Positions 8,924-16,832 of a stretch of DNA of 64,000 nt are shown piece after piece (the stretch's first letter is position 1; each line of letters starts with the position of its first letter). The DNA comes from Novosphingobium pentaromativorans US6-1 (GTDB lineage: Bacteria > Pseudomonadota > Alphaproteobacteria > Sphingomonadales > Sphingomonadaceae). Location of the stretch: positions 1,691,501-1,755,500 of the forward strand of contig NZ_CP009291.1 in assembly GCF_000767465.1 (NCBI RefSeq). The letters run 5' to 3'. The translations under genes and the position numbers were made by a program. The notes under the pieces were generated by a model that was given only the letters and a program-made list of their open reading frames with translations, did not search any database and had not been told where the DNA came from.

Positions 8924-9904
8924 TTATGCTGCGTCCCGATTGGTGCGCTGGTCCTTCAGCGCGAAGAAGTGCGCCGGTATCCGCTTCGCCCTCACCTCAC
9001 GGGCAAGATGCGACTGCAGCCCGGAGCCCTCGCAGACGATCGCTTCGACCGGACGCAGGCCCAGGAGCTGCTCGTTGCGGGCAAACCCCGCCCGCTTGCC
9101 GAGACGCCGGTCAAGCGTGAAGGCGATGAGCATGGTCCCGCTGCGCGCCGCCCAGGCCGCCGCGATGGCATCGCAGCCCTTGTCCTGCGCTGTGGTCGCC
9201 AGCACCATGTTCGGGACCCGTGCCTTCACCGCGTCGAGCGCTTCGGTGAGGAGTTCGTGATCCTCCCAGACCTGCCCTCCCGAGAAGACCACCACCGGAC
9301 CTTGCGGAGCGTGCGCCTCGGCCTTGCGCATCCGCCGCGCGGCGAGGAAGTCCTGCGCGGCGATGACCGAGGCGGTGCGCTTGGAAGAGACCAGCGATCC
9401 CCTCACCGACGACCATGGCCGCCCGCTTTCCGCTAGGTACGTCGCTGCCGCGTGATCGCGCATGCAGGCCACCGCTTCGCGCGCTTCGTCGAGGGACTGG
9501 CAGAGCACCTGCGCCTCCTCAAGCTCACTCATCAGCACCTCGCTGCCGTCGGCATCGCGTGCGAGATCGCGAACCTTCATTGCCGCCCGGTCGGCTTCGC
9601 CGTCGAGCTGCTCGGCGACCTTGTGGAAGGAATTGACGATCCCCCAGGCAAGGCGCGGCGCGAGGCTTTCGATACGGGTATCGCGCAGTACGTCGAAGAG
9701 CGTGGCGACCAGCATTTCGGTAGCAAGCTGGGCCTGCATGGCGTCCGGCATGTCGCAGGTCAGTTCGTCGTCGGCTATACCCATGCGGCTCGCATCGAGG
9801 CCCGTTTCGAAAGCGGTGGAGAAGCCATCGGCCGGTGTCAGGGTTTCCGCAGCAATGAGATCGGCGATTTCTGAAAAGTCGCGAATGGTGCGCTTGATGT
9901 TCAT
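8924..9904 (-). CDS. DUF2493 (SLOG-fold) plasmid protein, copy 1
   Basis: A 326-residue protein starting at MNIKRTIRDFSEI, with a clear AAGGAGG site before ATG 9904; the open frame upstream lacks such a site. The N-terminal 190 residues are helical and acidic. The C-terminal 120 residues are a Rossmann-like SLOG domain of the DUF2493 type: GPVVVFSGGQVWEDHELL, then TTAQDKGCDAIAAAWA, then EAIVCEGSG. These domains are thought to bind nucleotide-derived ligands. A paralogue lies at 10627-11625. Such genes recur on sphingomonad plasmids, function unknown. Confidence 0.82.
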   Translation of the reverse strand: MNIKRTIRDFSEIADLIAAETLTPADGFSTAFETGLDASRMGIADDELTCDMPDAMQAQLATEMLVATLFDVLRDTRIESLAPRLAWGIVNSFHKVAEQLDGEADRAAMKVRDLARDADGSEVLMSELEEAQVLCQSLDEAREAVACMRDHAAATYLAESGRPWSSVRGSLVSSKRTASVIAAQDFLAARRMRKAEAHAPQGPVVVFSGGQVWEDHELLTEALDAVKARVPNMVLATTAQDKGCDAIAAAWAARSGTMLIAFTLDRRLGKRAGFARNEQLLGLRPVEAIVCEGSGLQSHLAREVRAKRIPAHFFALKDQRTNRDAA

Positions 9905-10315
9905 CGTAGCCTCCTTGAATCCAGGAAAAGAGGCTTCCCCTCCGGCACGGGCTGCGAGCGCCGGGGTCAAGGACCGGGCGCAGCCCGGCCGCGAAGCGGG
10001 CGACGGAGGAACCGATTTGCGAAGCAAATTGGAGGGGCCGTCGATCCTTGAGGCCGGGGCTGACCCCGTGCCAGACTTGGACTTGTTGGAAGAGAGAATA
10101 ATACACGGGCGCCTGCCCCATACGCCCGAGCCCTGGCATGGGCTCGATGCCCATGACGGGGCTTTTGCATGGTTCACGGGTGTGTCTTTACCGGTGGGAT
10201 CAGCGGAAGGTCTGAATTCCCCGGCAGCACAAAAATGGGCTGGCGCGCGAGGAGTGCGGCCAGCCCGAATTGTCCGGTTCAGTCGCGCGGACGAACCATG
10301 TCTACCCCGGTGTCG
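9905..10315. other. Gene-free spacer with inverted repeats
   Basis: This 411-bp spacer lies between two minus-strand plasmid genes. The open frames through it have no family likeness. It contains a small palindrome ATTTGC-GAA-GCAAAT near 10016-10030 and a dispersed inverted pair around CCGGGG...CCCCGG near 10050. It probably holds the promoter of the DUF2493 gene to its left. Confidence 0.4.
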
Positions 10316-10558
10316 TCACGCGCGCGGCTGTGTCCCATCGCCCGGATCGGGCGGAATATAATCCTCGAAAGGGTTCCCATCGCAGAGATGTCCAAACGGG
10401 GTCATGACGTAATCGCCTTCGTCGCGGCCCACGGCCGTGACGACGTAGCGGGGCACACCGGTCCGGGCATCGGTGCACTCCAGGAGCGCGAGATTGCCAT
10501 CGGCTGCTGCGCGAAGCAGGGTTTCGAAATTGCGGCGATAGGGTTCGGGGATTGCCAT
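10316..10558 (-). CDS. DUF6117 family protein
   Basis: An 80-residue protein with an AGGAGG site seven bases before ATG 10558. The sequence pattern (IPEPYRRNFETLLRAAADGN, then PFGHLCDGNPFEDYIPPDP) fits the DUF6117 family, common on alphaproteobacterial plasmids and of unknown function. No membrane segment or catalytic motif is visible. It lies between the two DUF2493 genes on the same strand and may be expressed with them. Confidence 0.78.
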   Translation of the reverse strand: MAIPEPYRRNFETLLRAAADGNLALLECTDARTGVPRYVVTAVGRDEGDYVMTPFGHLCDGNPFEDYIPPDPGDGTQPRA

Positions 10559-10626
10559 GCGAACCTCCTGCTATGGAAGTATGATGGGGCGGGCCGATGG
10601 CCCAGCCCTCGATGATCAGGCCGACT

Positions 10627-11625
10627 TCACGCCCTCATACGCGGAACAACGGTGTCAGCGATCTGGTCCGTCTTGCGGAACGCATGGATCGGGACATTGG
10701 CCTCGCGCAGAACCTGATAGAGATTCGCCTGAAGGCCCGATCCTTCGCACAGTAGCGCTTCGACCGGCTTCAATTCAGCAAGCTTGCGGTTGCGGGTAAA
10801 CGCCGTCTTGCGTCCCGAACCATAGAGCCCGTAGGCGACCAGAGGCACACTGTTTTCCGGGCGCGCGGCCCAGGCCGCCGCGATCGCATCGGCGCCCTTT
10901 CGCTGCCCGGTCGTCACCAATGTCATGTGCGGCACGCGCGCCTTGATCTCGTCAAGCCGCGCCCACAGCGTCTCCCAATCATGCCATTGAGCTGGGCCGG
11001 AGAACACCACAACAGGTCCCCTGGGACTGTGCTTCTCGCGCGCGGCCAGTTCACGGGCGCGCAGAAAATCGAGCGCTGCGATCTGGCTGGCGGACGAAGC
11101 TGAGGAGGCCTTGCTGCCGCGCGCCGGGGACCATGGCCAGCCCGACTGCACGCGGTACATCTCGGCGGCATAGTCGCGCATGCATTCAATCGCGGTGCGC
11201 TGTTCGGCCAGCGACTGGCACAGGAGCTGCTTCTCTTCGAGCTCGTTGTTGTAGACTTCACTCATGTCGGGATGGCGCGCCAGATCACCCAGTTCGAGGG
11301 CAATAGCGTCCTCACGCCGTTCCAGTTTTCCGGCAACGAAGTGGAAGCTGTTGACGAAGCCCCAGGCGATTTCGGGGGCGAGCGGTTCGAGCCGGGTTCC
11401 GGTGAACAGGTCGAAGATCGCGGCGATGACGCCGCCGCATTCGGCCTGCGCCGCGAAGGGTTCGGGCATGTCATGTTCGCCCGGTTCCTCGCCCGGCTGG
11501 GTGATGGAAACAGCAAGCGGGTCGCCAAACGCCGCCTGGAATTCCGGGGTGGCGGTCATCTCGGCATAGAGGCTCTTGAGGTCGGCGAAGCGATCGACGC
11601 TGCGCGTGAGATTGGTGCTGGTCAT
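10627..11625 (-). CDS. DUF2493 (SLOG-fold) plasmid protein, copy 2
   Basis: A 332-residue paralogue of the protein at 8924-9904. It has the same acidic helical N-terminal half (EIAWGFVNSFHFVAGKLERR against RLAWGIVNSFHKVAEQL in copy 1) and the same C-terminal SLOG-type domain (GPVVVFSGPAQWHDWETL, TTGQRKGADAIAAAWA, EALLCEGSG). The start is ATG 11625 after GAAAGG. The two copies have diverged well beyond a recent duplication, so both are probably maintained for separate roles. Biochemical function unknown. Confidence 0.82.
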   Translation of the reverse strand: MTSTNLTRSVDRFADLKSLYAEMTATPEFQAAFGDPLAVSITQPGEEPGEHDMPEPFAAQAECGGVIAAIFDLFTGTRLEPLAPEIAWGFVNSFHFVAGKLERREDAIALELGDLARHPDMSEVYNNELEEKQLLCQSLAEQRTAIECMRDYAAEMYRVQSGWPWSPARGSKASSASSASQIAALDFLRARELAAREKHSPRGPVVVFSGPAQWHDWETLWARLDEIKARVPHMTLVTTGQRKGADAIAAAWAARPENSVPLVAYGLYGSGRKTAFTRNRKLAELKPVEALLCEGSGLQANLYQVLREANVPIHAFRKTDQIADTVVPRMRA

Positions 11626-11719
11626 GGCAGGGTGCCTTTCACGTCTCGGGATCTGGACAAGAAAAGGCCGGAGGCGCTGATTGCGCCCCCGGCCTTCGCA
11701 AGGTGCTGTTCGTGCAGGA

Positions 11720-12181
11720 TCAGAACAGCGGTTCGTCGCCTTCGTCGGCACCGGCGCCCATCAGCGCGCCATCGGCTCCTGCGGTGCTGCTGCCGAAGCC
11801 TTCCTGCCCACGCTCATCGTAGGAGCGCTGCATTCCACCGAAACCGCCGGCAAACTCGGACCGCATGGTCTCGCGCCGCCAGGCGATGGTGTAGCCGCCG
11901 TCTTCGGTCGGGAAGAGCGCGACGGGCAGCGGTTCGGGAAGACCCGGATCATCGACCGATCCGGCAAGGAAGGCTTCTCCGGTCTTTTTCGAGAAAGCCT
12001 CCCACAGCGCGCCGATCTGCACCCAGCGCCGGGCGACGTTGAGCGCCAGGATCTCGTAGGCGGGCGCACGGTCGCTCATGCTCTCGACCTTGCGCAAACC
12101 GATACGCGGCAGATCGATGGTGCGGGTTGCGATGGAGCCAGTGAGGCGGCCATTGACGCTGCGGATTTCTCCAATGTTCAT
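11720..12181 (-). CDS. DUF736 family protein
   Basis: A 153-residue protein starting at MNIGEIRSVNGRLTGSI with AAGGAG upstream of ATG 12181. The opening and the ARRWVQIGALWEAFSKKTGE segment are typical of DUF736, a small family near transfer and stability genes on alphaproteobacterial plasmids. The last 50 residues are glycine/acid-rich, longer than the usual family length of about 100-110. Function is unknown. No operon partner overlaps it. Confidence 0.82.
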   Translation of the reverse strand: MNIGEIRSVNGRLTGSIATRTIDLPRIGLRKVESMSDRAPAYEILALNVARRWVQIGALWEAFSKKTGEAFLAGSVDDPGLPEPLPVALFPTEDGGYTIAWRRETMRSEFAGGFGGMQRSYDERGQEGFGSSTAGADGALMGAGADEGDEPLF

Positions 12182-12383
12182 GATCTTAACTCCTTGATGT
12201 CGCTCTCGAACCATTTCTTCGCGACATCTTCTCCGAACCTCCTCTCCTCTTGATCCCGCCCTCGCGGCCTTACCCCTGCGTGGCCGGGCGCACCGCCCTC
12301 GCCTCCCGCGCCGCGCCATCATCCGGCCGTCCGCAAACCTCAGCGGACTGGCCTGCTATGCACTTCAGGGGTATTCTTCGGCG

Positions 12384-12593
12384 ATGGACTCGGAAACGCT
12401 TCGCACTGTGGCGGACCTTGCCCGCAAGCGCGTAGCGCGCGGGTGTTCAGGCGCGCATAGCGACGGCATGATGCGGCTGGGCGCGGCGCGCGCCCTCACC
12501 CAGCTTGCTGTGGATCTGGAAGTTTCCGCGGCCGAACTTGAGCGTCGCTCTGGTTCAGGACGAAAACGTTCCCAACCGACGAACCGTACCTGA
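12384..12593 (+). CDS. Small hypothetical protein
   Basis: A possible 69-residue protein. Residues 1-55 look helical and amphipathic (LRTVADLARKRVARG, then LGAARALTQLAVDLEVSAAELE), with codon use like that of neighbours. The ribosome site is weak. It points opposite to the surrounding genes and I do not recognise it. It could be a chance frame in GC-rich DNA. Confidence 0.4.
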   Translation: MDSETLRTVADLARKRVARGCSGAHSDGMMRLGAARALTQLAVDLEVSAAELERRSGSGRKRSQPTNRT

Positions 12594-12662
12594 CCGGACG
12601 AAACGCTCGCGGTTCAGGATCTTCCGGATCTCTGATCACGGTCGCAATGTACGCGCTGAGGT

Positions 12663-12875
12663 TCAGGCGGAAGCGGGAGCGATCCAGGTCAACGTGAGGC
12701 GGTCAGGTCCGACCATCTGGCCTTCAGCGACAACCTGCTGGTCATGGAATGGGGCGAGATCTTCCTCGGAAACGAGGAAGATCAATTCCCCATCGCCCGT
12801 TTCGAGAACGGCGCTGCGGCCGTTGAGACGAAGCAAGCCGCTAAGGCGGCGATAGGTAGGATGGTGCGAGGCCAT
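12663..12875 (-). CDS. DUF5818-like small beta-rich protein
   Basis: A 70-residue protein starting at MASHHPTYRRLSG with AGGAG ten bases upstream. The pattern is a G-L-L strand, a core VLETGDGELIFLV, and then VVAEGQMVGPDRLTLTWI. This resembles the compact beta-barrel DUF5818 family frequent in sphingomonads. The frame continues 13 codons upstream of this start. No catalytic residues are evident and the function is unknown. Confidence 0.55.
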   Translation of the reverse strand: MASHHPTYRRLSGLLRLNGRSAVLETGDGELIFLVSEEDLAPFHDQQVVAEGQMVGPDRLTLTWIAPASA

Positions 12876-12940
12876 CAGACGGCAGCTCCTGAGGATGGGG
12901 CGCCGATACGGCAATTGAGTCGCGGCATTGGAGTTACTGC

Positions 12941-13234
12941 CTAACTGGAAAAGAGGATCGCGCCGACATCGCGGGCCCCATGCAGAATACGCTCAATACG
13001 GATGACCCTGTCCAGGGTGCTGTAGAAGATCACATAGCTACCGTGCGGTCTGGAGCGCAGCCCGGGACGAAGGTCGAAACGAGCACTCCCGGACTCGGGG
13101 AAATCGACAAGCCTGGCACATGCCGCTTCAAGTTCGTCAACAAAGGTGAAAGCCCGCGGAACATTGTCGCGAGCGATGAAGGCGGCAATATCGACAAGGT
13201 CTGCTTCCGCCGCGGGCGAAAACTGCAGATGCAT
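12941..13234 (-). CDS. parE: ParE-type toxin
   Basis: A 97-residue RelE/ParE-superfamily protein: MHLQFSPAAEADLVDIAAFI at the start, LRPGLRSRPHGSYVIFY in the core and IRIERILHGARDV at the end, the classic ParE order. ParE toxins inhibit DNA gyrase, and together with ParD they keep plasmids in the population by killing cells that lose them. The ATG overlaps the parD stop by one base (TGATG), so the toxin is made only after its antitoxin. The neighbouring in-frame TTG is not needed. Confidence 0.9.
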   Translation of the reverse strand: MHLQFSPAAEADLVDIAAFIARDNVPRAFTFVDELEAACARLVDFPESGSARFDLRPGLRSRPHGSYVIFYSTLDRVIRIERILHGARDVGAILFSS

Positions 13235-13503
13235 CAACTATCCCTGGCGGCGGCGGCGATATCAGCGATCCGCTTGCGTGCGTTCGCGAATGCCTGCTCA
13301 GCGGGAATGCCCGGACCGCTGGCCGCACCATGCTCGATCTCGGCGCGGAGCGCGTCGAGCCGGGCCTGACGCATGGCGTCCTGTTCCTCGAGCAAGCGGA
13401 GGCTATCGCGAACGACCTCGCTGGCGGACGCGTAGCGACCGCTGTTCACCTGGCTCTTGATGAAGCCCTCGAAATGGGCACCCAAGGTAAAGCTGGAAGG
13501 CAT
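13234..13503 (-). CDS. parD: ParD-type antitoxin
   Basis: An 89-residue protein with a ribbon-helix-helix N-terminus (FTLGAHFEGFIKSQVNSGRYASASEVVRD) typical of CC2985/ParD antitoxins and a helical, disordered C-terminal tail that wraps the toxin. The start is ATG 13503, seven bases after AGGAG; a longer frame would use TTG. It is the first gene of the pair and probably represses its own promoter in the gap to its right. Confidence 0.9.
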   Translation of the reverse strand: MPSSFTLGAHFEGFIKSQVNSGRYASASEVVRDSLRLLEEQDAMRQARLDALRAEIEHGAASGPGIPAEQAFANARKRIADIAAAARDS

Positions 13504-13602
13504 GATCAAACTCCTCTGGCGGGGAGAAATATCACTTTATGATACATGAAGGCAAGTCTTCCACAGGCAGGCAAGCGTGCGGAAACCTGCTTCAGCTTGA
13601 GC

Positions 13603-13809
13603 TTATGCAATGAGTGCGACGATGCGCTCGTCAAGCCTGGGAGCCCGACTGGACGTTCGGAATGGCTGCAACGGATCCCCCGTCCGAAGAATAAACTGGC
13701 TCACTCCGGAATGCCGGCGCCGCTGGAGTCCGACTGCGTAGCAATGATCGAAGCTCGTGAGCACTGCTCTTCGCGGGGATAGCGCTTGAGCGGGACCGTC
13801 ATCACGCAT
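13603..13809 (-). CDS. Small hypothetical protein downstream of the PAPS-reductase-like gene
   Basis: A possible 68-residue protein starting MRDDGPAQALSPRRAVLTSF and ending ERIVALIA. It reads as a compact basic protein rather than a random frame and follows the broken PAPS-reductase-like gene on the same strand after about 60 bases. A CGGAGG site with an ATG opens a very short frame just upstream that ends against this start, so coupled translation is possible. Not recognised. The rest of the 13504-13868 stretch shows nothing further. Confidence 0.38.
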   Translation of the reverse strand: MRDDGPAQALSPRRAVLTSFDHCYAVGLQRRRHSGVSQFILRTGDPLQPFRTSSRAPRLDERIVALIA

Positions 13810-13868
13810 GCGGTGTCTCCAATCCACGGTTCAGGGTGAACATCAATGCCTCCGGAACAAGATGATAG

Positions 13869-14474
13869 TCAGGCCGGCACATGGACGATTCCTGCGTTGA
13901 AGCGCTCAATCCAGTCGCGCATCGGTTGACGGTCTTCCAAGGGAACGGCCGCGGCGGCCGTCTGGAATTCGACGAGATCGACCGGGGCCCCGGCAATGAT
14001 CTGGTCGACCTCGTCTGGATCGAGCAAACGCTGATCCCGGATGTAGTCCGTCATCGAACCTGGACGCGATGCGGTGGAACTACGCCACAGCCCTTCGACA
14101 CTGCGCAGACGTGGCCCCGCTCGTGCCTCAACCAGCACGATCAGGCGCAAACACCAGCGGGGCAATGAGCGCAGTTCATCCACTTTCTGGGCAGCGCAAA
14201 GCCAGCAGGCCGACTTGATCGGGACGGGCAGGCCTTCCTCGCGGATGCGACTGGCGCAGCGGGCACGATCCCATCCCCATTCGCGAAGGGGATAGCGGTA
14301 GTCGAAGCGTTCGCTGATGTGCCCTTCGCGATGCGCGTATCGGCGGCTATCGGCGGGAGATGCATCATAGCCGATAAGCTTGAGGACCTTGCCGCCGCTC
14401 CGCCAGCAATCCTGCGCCGGCTTCCAGTCGGAGACCCATTGGTCCTGCGGCTGTATCTTCCACTTCTGCGAGCA
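13869..14474 (-). pseudogene. PAPS-reductase/ATP-PPase-like protein, C-terminal part, cut by element A
   Basis: Reading the minus strand from 14474 gives a continuous 201-residue frame that begins CSQKWKIQPQDQWV. It runs through LKLIGYDASPADSRRYAHRE and PLREWGWDRARC, then the cysteine motif VPIKSACWLCAAQK, to a stop at 13869. This is the C-terminal two thirds of a phage/plasmid-type PAPS reductase-like protein. The N-terminal PP-loop part lies at 23658-23984 and ends RHSCS. Joining the two at the shared C-S gives one protein of about 308 residues, the usual family length. A stop codon (14475-14477) in the inserted element closes the frame immediately upstream. Confidence 0.8.
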
Positions 14475-14504
14475 TTAGGTCTGGATCGACCTGTCTTATT
14501 GGCC
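14475..14504 (+). repeat. Element A left end (tnpC-side terminal repeat)
   Basis: Begins TTAGGTCTGG and contains GACCTGTCTTA at offset 14-24. The right end of element B on its own tnpC side carries AACCTGTCTCAC at nearly the same offset. The boundary is fixed by the point where the PAPS-reductase-like reading frame is lost. Confidence 0.75.
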
Positions 14505-14552
14505 TCGCAAAGCTCGCATTTCCGTCGTTCCTTCACCCTCTCCCCTTGCATG

Positions 14553-14569
14553 ACGCCCGATTAGGGCGT
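14553..14569 (-). terminator. Short hairpin after the element A recombinase operon
   Basis: ACGCCC-GATTA-GGGCGT, a six-bp stem with a five-base loop, starts nine bases past the stop of the last operon gene. No clear T-run follows on the minus strand, so any intrinsic termination would be weak. Confidence 0.4.
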
Positions 14570-14577
14570 GACCGCCT

Positions 14578-15036
14578 TCAGGCAGCAGAGGGATCGGGCG
14601 CTCCGGCGTTGGTGCGGATCGGAACGGGCCGGCGCATCCGATCGAGTTCCTGCACGAGTTGCGCATTGCGGCGTTCGAGCCGTTCCGCCCGCTGCTCGGC
14701 TTCGACAGCGCGCTTCAGCAGGCTGGCATTATGTGTCGCAAGGGCGATGTTCCTGGCTTCAGCATCGCGAAGAGCAGAGCGTGTGCGATCAGCCTCGCCT
14801 GCGGCCGTTTCAGTGGCCCCCTCACGCTGCGACTGAAGCTCACGCAGGGCGTCGAGAACGCCGGGATGGTGGGTATAGATGATGTTGCGGCCGACCCCGG
14901 CTGCTCGTGCGAGCCCGGCGACCGTTGGCGCGGTGGACGCGTTATTAGCGAGGACGCCAAGGGCTTCGCGCAGGCGTGCATCGGTGTTCGCCCGCCGACG
15001 GGCTTGTGGGGTGGACAGATCAGTCTCGGACGCCAT
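14578..15036 (-). CDS. TnpC-like small DNA-binding/coiled-coil protein of element A
   Basis: A 152-residue protein starting MASETDLSTPQARRRANTDA. A helix-turn-helix lies at about 40-70 (TVAGLARAAGVGRNIIYTH), followed by a long alanine/glutamate/arginine coiled coil (85-130) and a proline-rich tail. This matches the accessory TnpC/DUF6262-type proteins that accompany Tn554-like recombinases and help orient or stimulate transposition. It overlaps the end of the preceding recombinase gene by 17 bases and is the last gene of the operon. Confidence 0.75.
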   Translation of the reverse strand: MASETDLSTPQARRRANTDARLREALGVLANNASTAPTVAGLARAAGVGRNIIYTHHPGVLDALRELQSQREGATETAAGEADRTRSALRDAEARNIALATHNASLLKRAVEAEQRAERLERRNAQLVQELDRMRRPVPIRTNAGAPDPSAA

Positions 15037-16828
15037 CGGCATTTCCTTTGTCGAGCTGGGCCAAGATGCGGAGAGATTCCTGGATGCGTGCTTCGGCAAG
15101 CGCGCGGCTCTCGGCATCGAGGTCATCGCGCTGGGTCAGCGCGGTGTTACGTTCAAGGCGCGCCTCCCAGACCGGCCTATGCCGGTCAGTCACGGCGAAG
15201 TTGGCGCAACTTGAGCAGGTGCTTTGCGTGCGAAGCACTGGGTTCGGCTCGCGCTCGCCGCCGAGGCAAGCGGATGTCTCCCGGCGGTAAAGGCAATAGC
15301 CCCAGTCGCAGACGCCGAGGCGCATATCCGTTTCGGCGAGGATTTCGGTAATATAGGCATCGACATCGCCCGATCCCGTGCGCCCGCGGAACGGCGATCG
15401 CTCGGAGAGCATGACGCCCGCCTTCCCCGCAACGTGCGGAGCCAGGAGCAGGTCTTCCAGCGCCTTGCGGGTTTCTTCGGCGGCCTGCTCGTCGATCAAC
15501 TCGGCAAGCTCGAAGTCGGTGCCGACATAGGCCCGGTCGGTCATCGCGCGGTGGACATGTCCGAGATGGCGTTGCAGCGCCGTCAGGCCGGTGCGGTCGC
15601 GCCGCCCGATGAACCGCGAGAACGTCTTGCGCCCCTGATAGGTGGTCAGGCGCCAGGTGCCGCCTTGGTGGTCCGGCAAGGCGAGGAACGGCGCAAGCCG
15701 CTCGTTCAAGCGGACATTGACCATGGGTGACCGCAGTCGGGCGACGGGCATCATCGTCGGGAGCGGTGATCGTCCCCGACCGAGCTGGTGGAGCCAGAGA
15801 TTCTTCTCGCCGCTGAGTTCGCGGAGCGGAGCGGAGAGACGCTCGAGTATGTGGATTGCGCGCTGGACCGGCTCGGGCGCGAGCCAACGGTGGAGGTCGC
15901 CATGTTCCGTCAGCGACGTCTTCGTGATCGTGCCGACCAGATAGACGTGTTCCTCGCCGTCTTCGTCGGTCGCGCGCCGTTCGAGGCAGCCCTCTTCAAG
16001 CCTGAGTATCTCGGAGGCGCGCGCGCCAACAAGATAGGCGATGACAGTGAAGCAGGCATCGCCAAGCCGGTCGAGCATGAACGCCAGGCGGCGCAGTGGC
16101 CATTCCGGATTCGGATACCGATCGGCGCAGGGACATGGCTCGGCCAGCATCGCGCGTCTGATATGCCAGTGGAGCATTCGTCCCTGGTGCCGTGGTCGGA
16201 GCCGTTCATACAAGTCTGCGAGACGGTCGCGCAGGGCGATTATCTGGTCCGCCGGATCGCCGAGCAACTCGATTGCCCCGCTGATCAGCGGCACGGCGAT
16301 CTCGTCAGGGGTATAGGGATGACCGCCATAAGGCTTCCAGTGCCGCTTCCCGACCGAGGCGGCGCGAGGCGGTGCCGTCGGCGGCGCGTCGTCCAGCTTG
16401 TCGCGCTGCATATGGAAGGTGCGGATCGTGCCGAGATGGCCTTCGGCGGTGCTGAGCGAAAGCAACGCGCCGTTCCTGCCCGGGCGCGCGCGCAGCATCG
16501 CCACGAAGCGACCCACGGTGTCCTGATCGAGATCCCTGAAGCGTCGGACGTTTTCCGCCGCCATCCACCGGGCAAGGAAGCGGATATGACTGAAGTGGCC
16601 GCGGATCGTTTCCTTTCGGAGCGGCATCCGGCCTTCGGGTGGATCGTGCCGCAGCGAGAGCAGGAACAGTTCGGCCGCGTGCCGGAGCAGCGTCCACTGA
16701 TCGTCGCTGAACCGGCTTCCGTCCGGCATTTCGAACCCCCAGTTGAACGTCATCGCGGCGGGCACGCCTTCGTTCCCGAGCAATGGAGCCGGAACCTGGG
16801 TGAACGTGGATGTCGGGACGGAGGCCAT
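15020..16828 (-). CDS. Tyrosine recombinase 3 of element A (large, TnpB-type)
   Basis: A 602-residue phage-integrase-family protein. The SAM-like N-terminal core-binding region covers about 40-200. Catalytic-domain landmarks are YLVGARASEILRLEEG (first Arg), TTYQGRKTFSRF (second Arg) and HLGHVHRAMTDRAYVGTD (His and nucleophile Tyr). After the Tyr comes a cysteine-bearing C-terminal extension (VCDWGYCLYR, then TCSSCANFAV) that suggests metal binding. It starts four bases after the stop of recombinase 2 and overlaps the small protein gene. Long recombinases of this kind occur in Tn554-like elements. Confidence 0.82.
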   Translation of the reverse strand: MASVPTSTFTQVPAPLLGNEGVPAAMTFNWGFEMPDGSRFSDDQWTLLRHAAELFLLSLRHDPPEGRMPLRKETIRGHFSHIRFLARWMAAENVRRFRDLDQDTVGRFVAMLRARPGRNGALLSLSTAEGHLGTIRTFHMQRDKLDDAPPTAPPRAASVGKRHWKPYGGHPYTPDEIAVPLISGAIELLGDPADQIIALRDRLADLYERLRPRHQGRMLHWHIRRAMLAEPCPCADRYPNPEWPLRRLAFMLDRLGDACFTVIAYLVGARASEILRLEEGCLERRATDEDGEEHVYLVGTITKTSLTEHGDLHRWLAPEPVQRAIHILERLSAPLRELSGEKNLWLHQLGRGRSPLPTMMPVARLRSPMVNVRLNERLAPFLALPDHQGGTWRLTTYQGRKTFSRFIGRRDRTGLTALQRHLGHVHRAMTDRAYVGTDFELAELIDEQAAEETRKALEDLLLAPHVAGKAGVMLSERSPFRGRTGSGDVDAYITEILAETDMRLGVCDWGYCLYRRETSACLGGEREPNPVLRTQSTCSSCANFAVTDRHRPVWEARLERNTALTQRDDLDAESRALAEARIQESLRILAQLDKGNADGVRD

Positions 16829-16832
16829 GAGG

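Noticed and set aside
13546..13782. 78-codon plus-strand frame right of parD
   Set aside because: No ribosome site or family likeness, and it overlaps a more plausible minus-strand small gene.
14141..14551. 136-codon minus-strand frame starting in element A and entering the target gene
   Set aside because: Different frame from the PAPS-reductase-like C-terminus; serine/arginine-rich and without family likeness.
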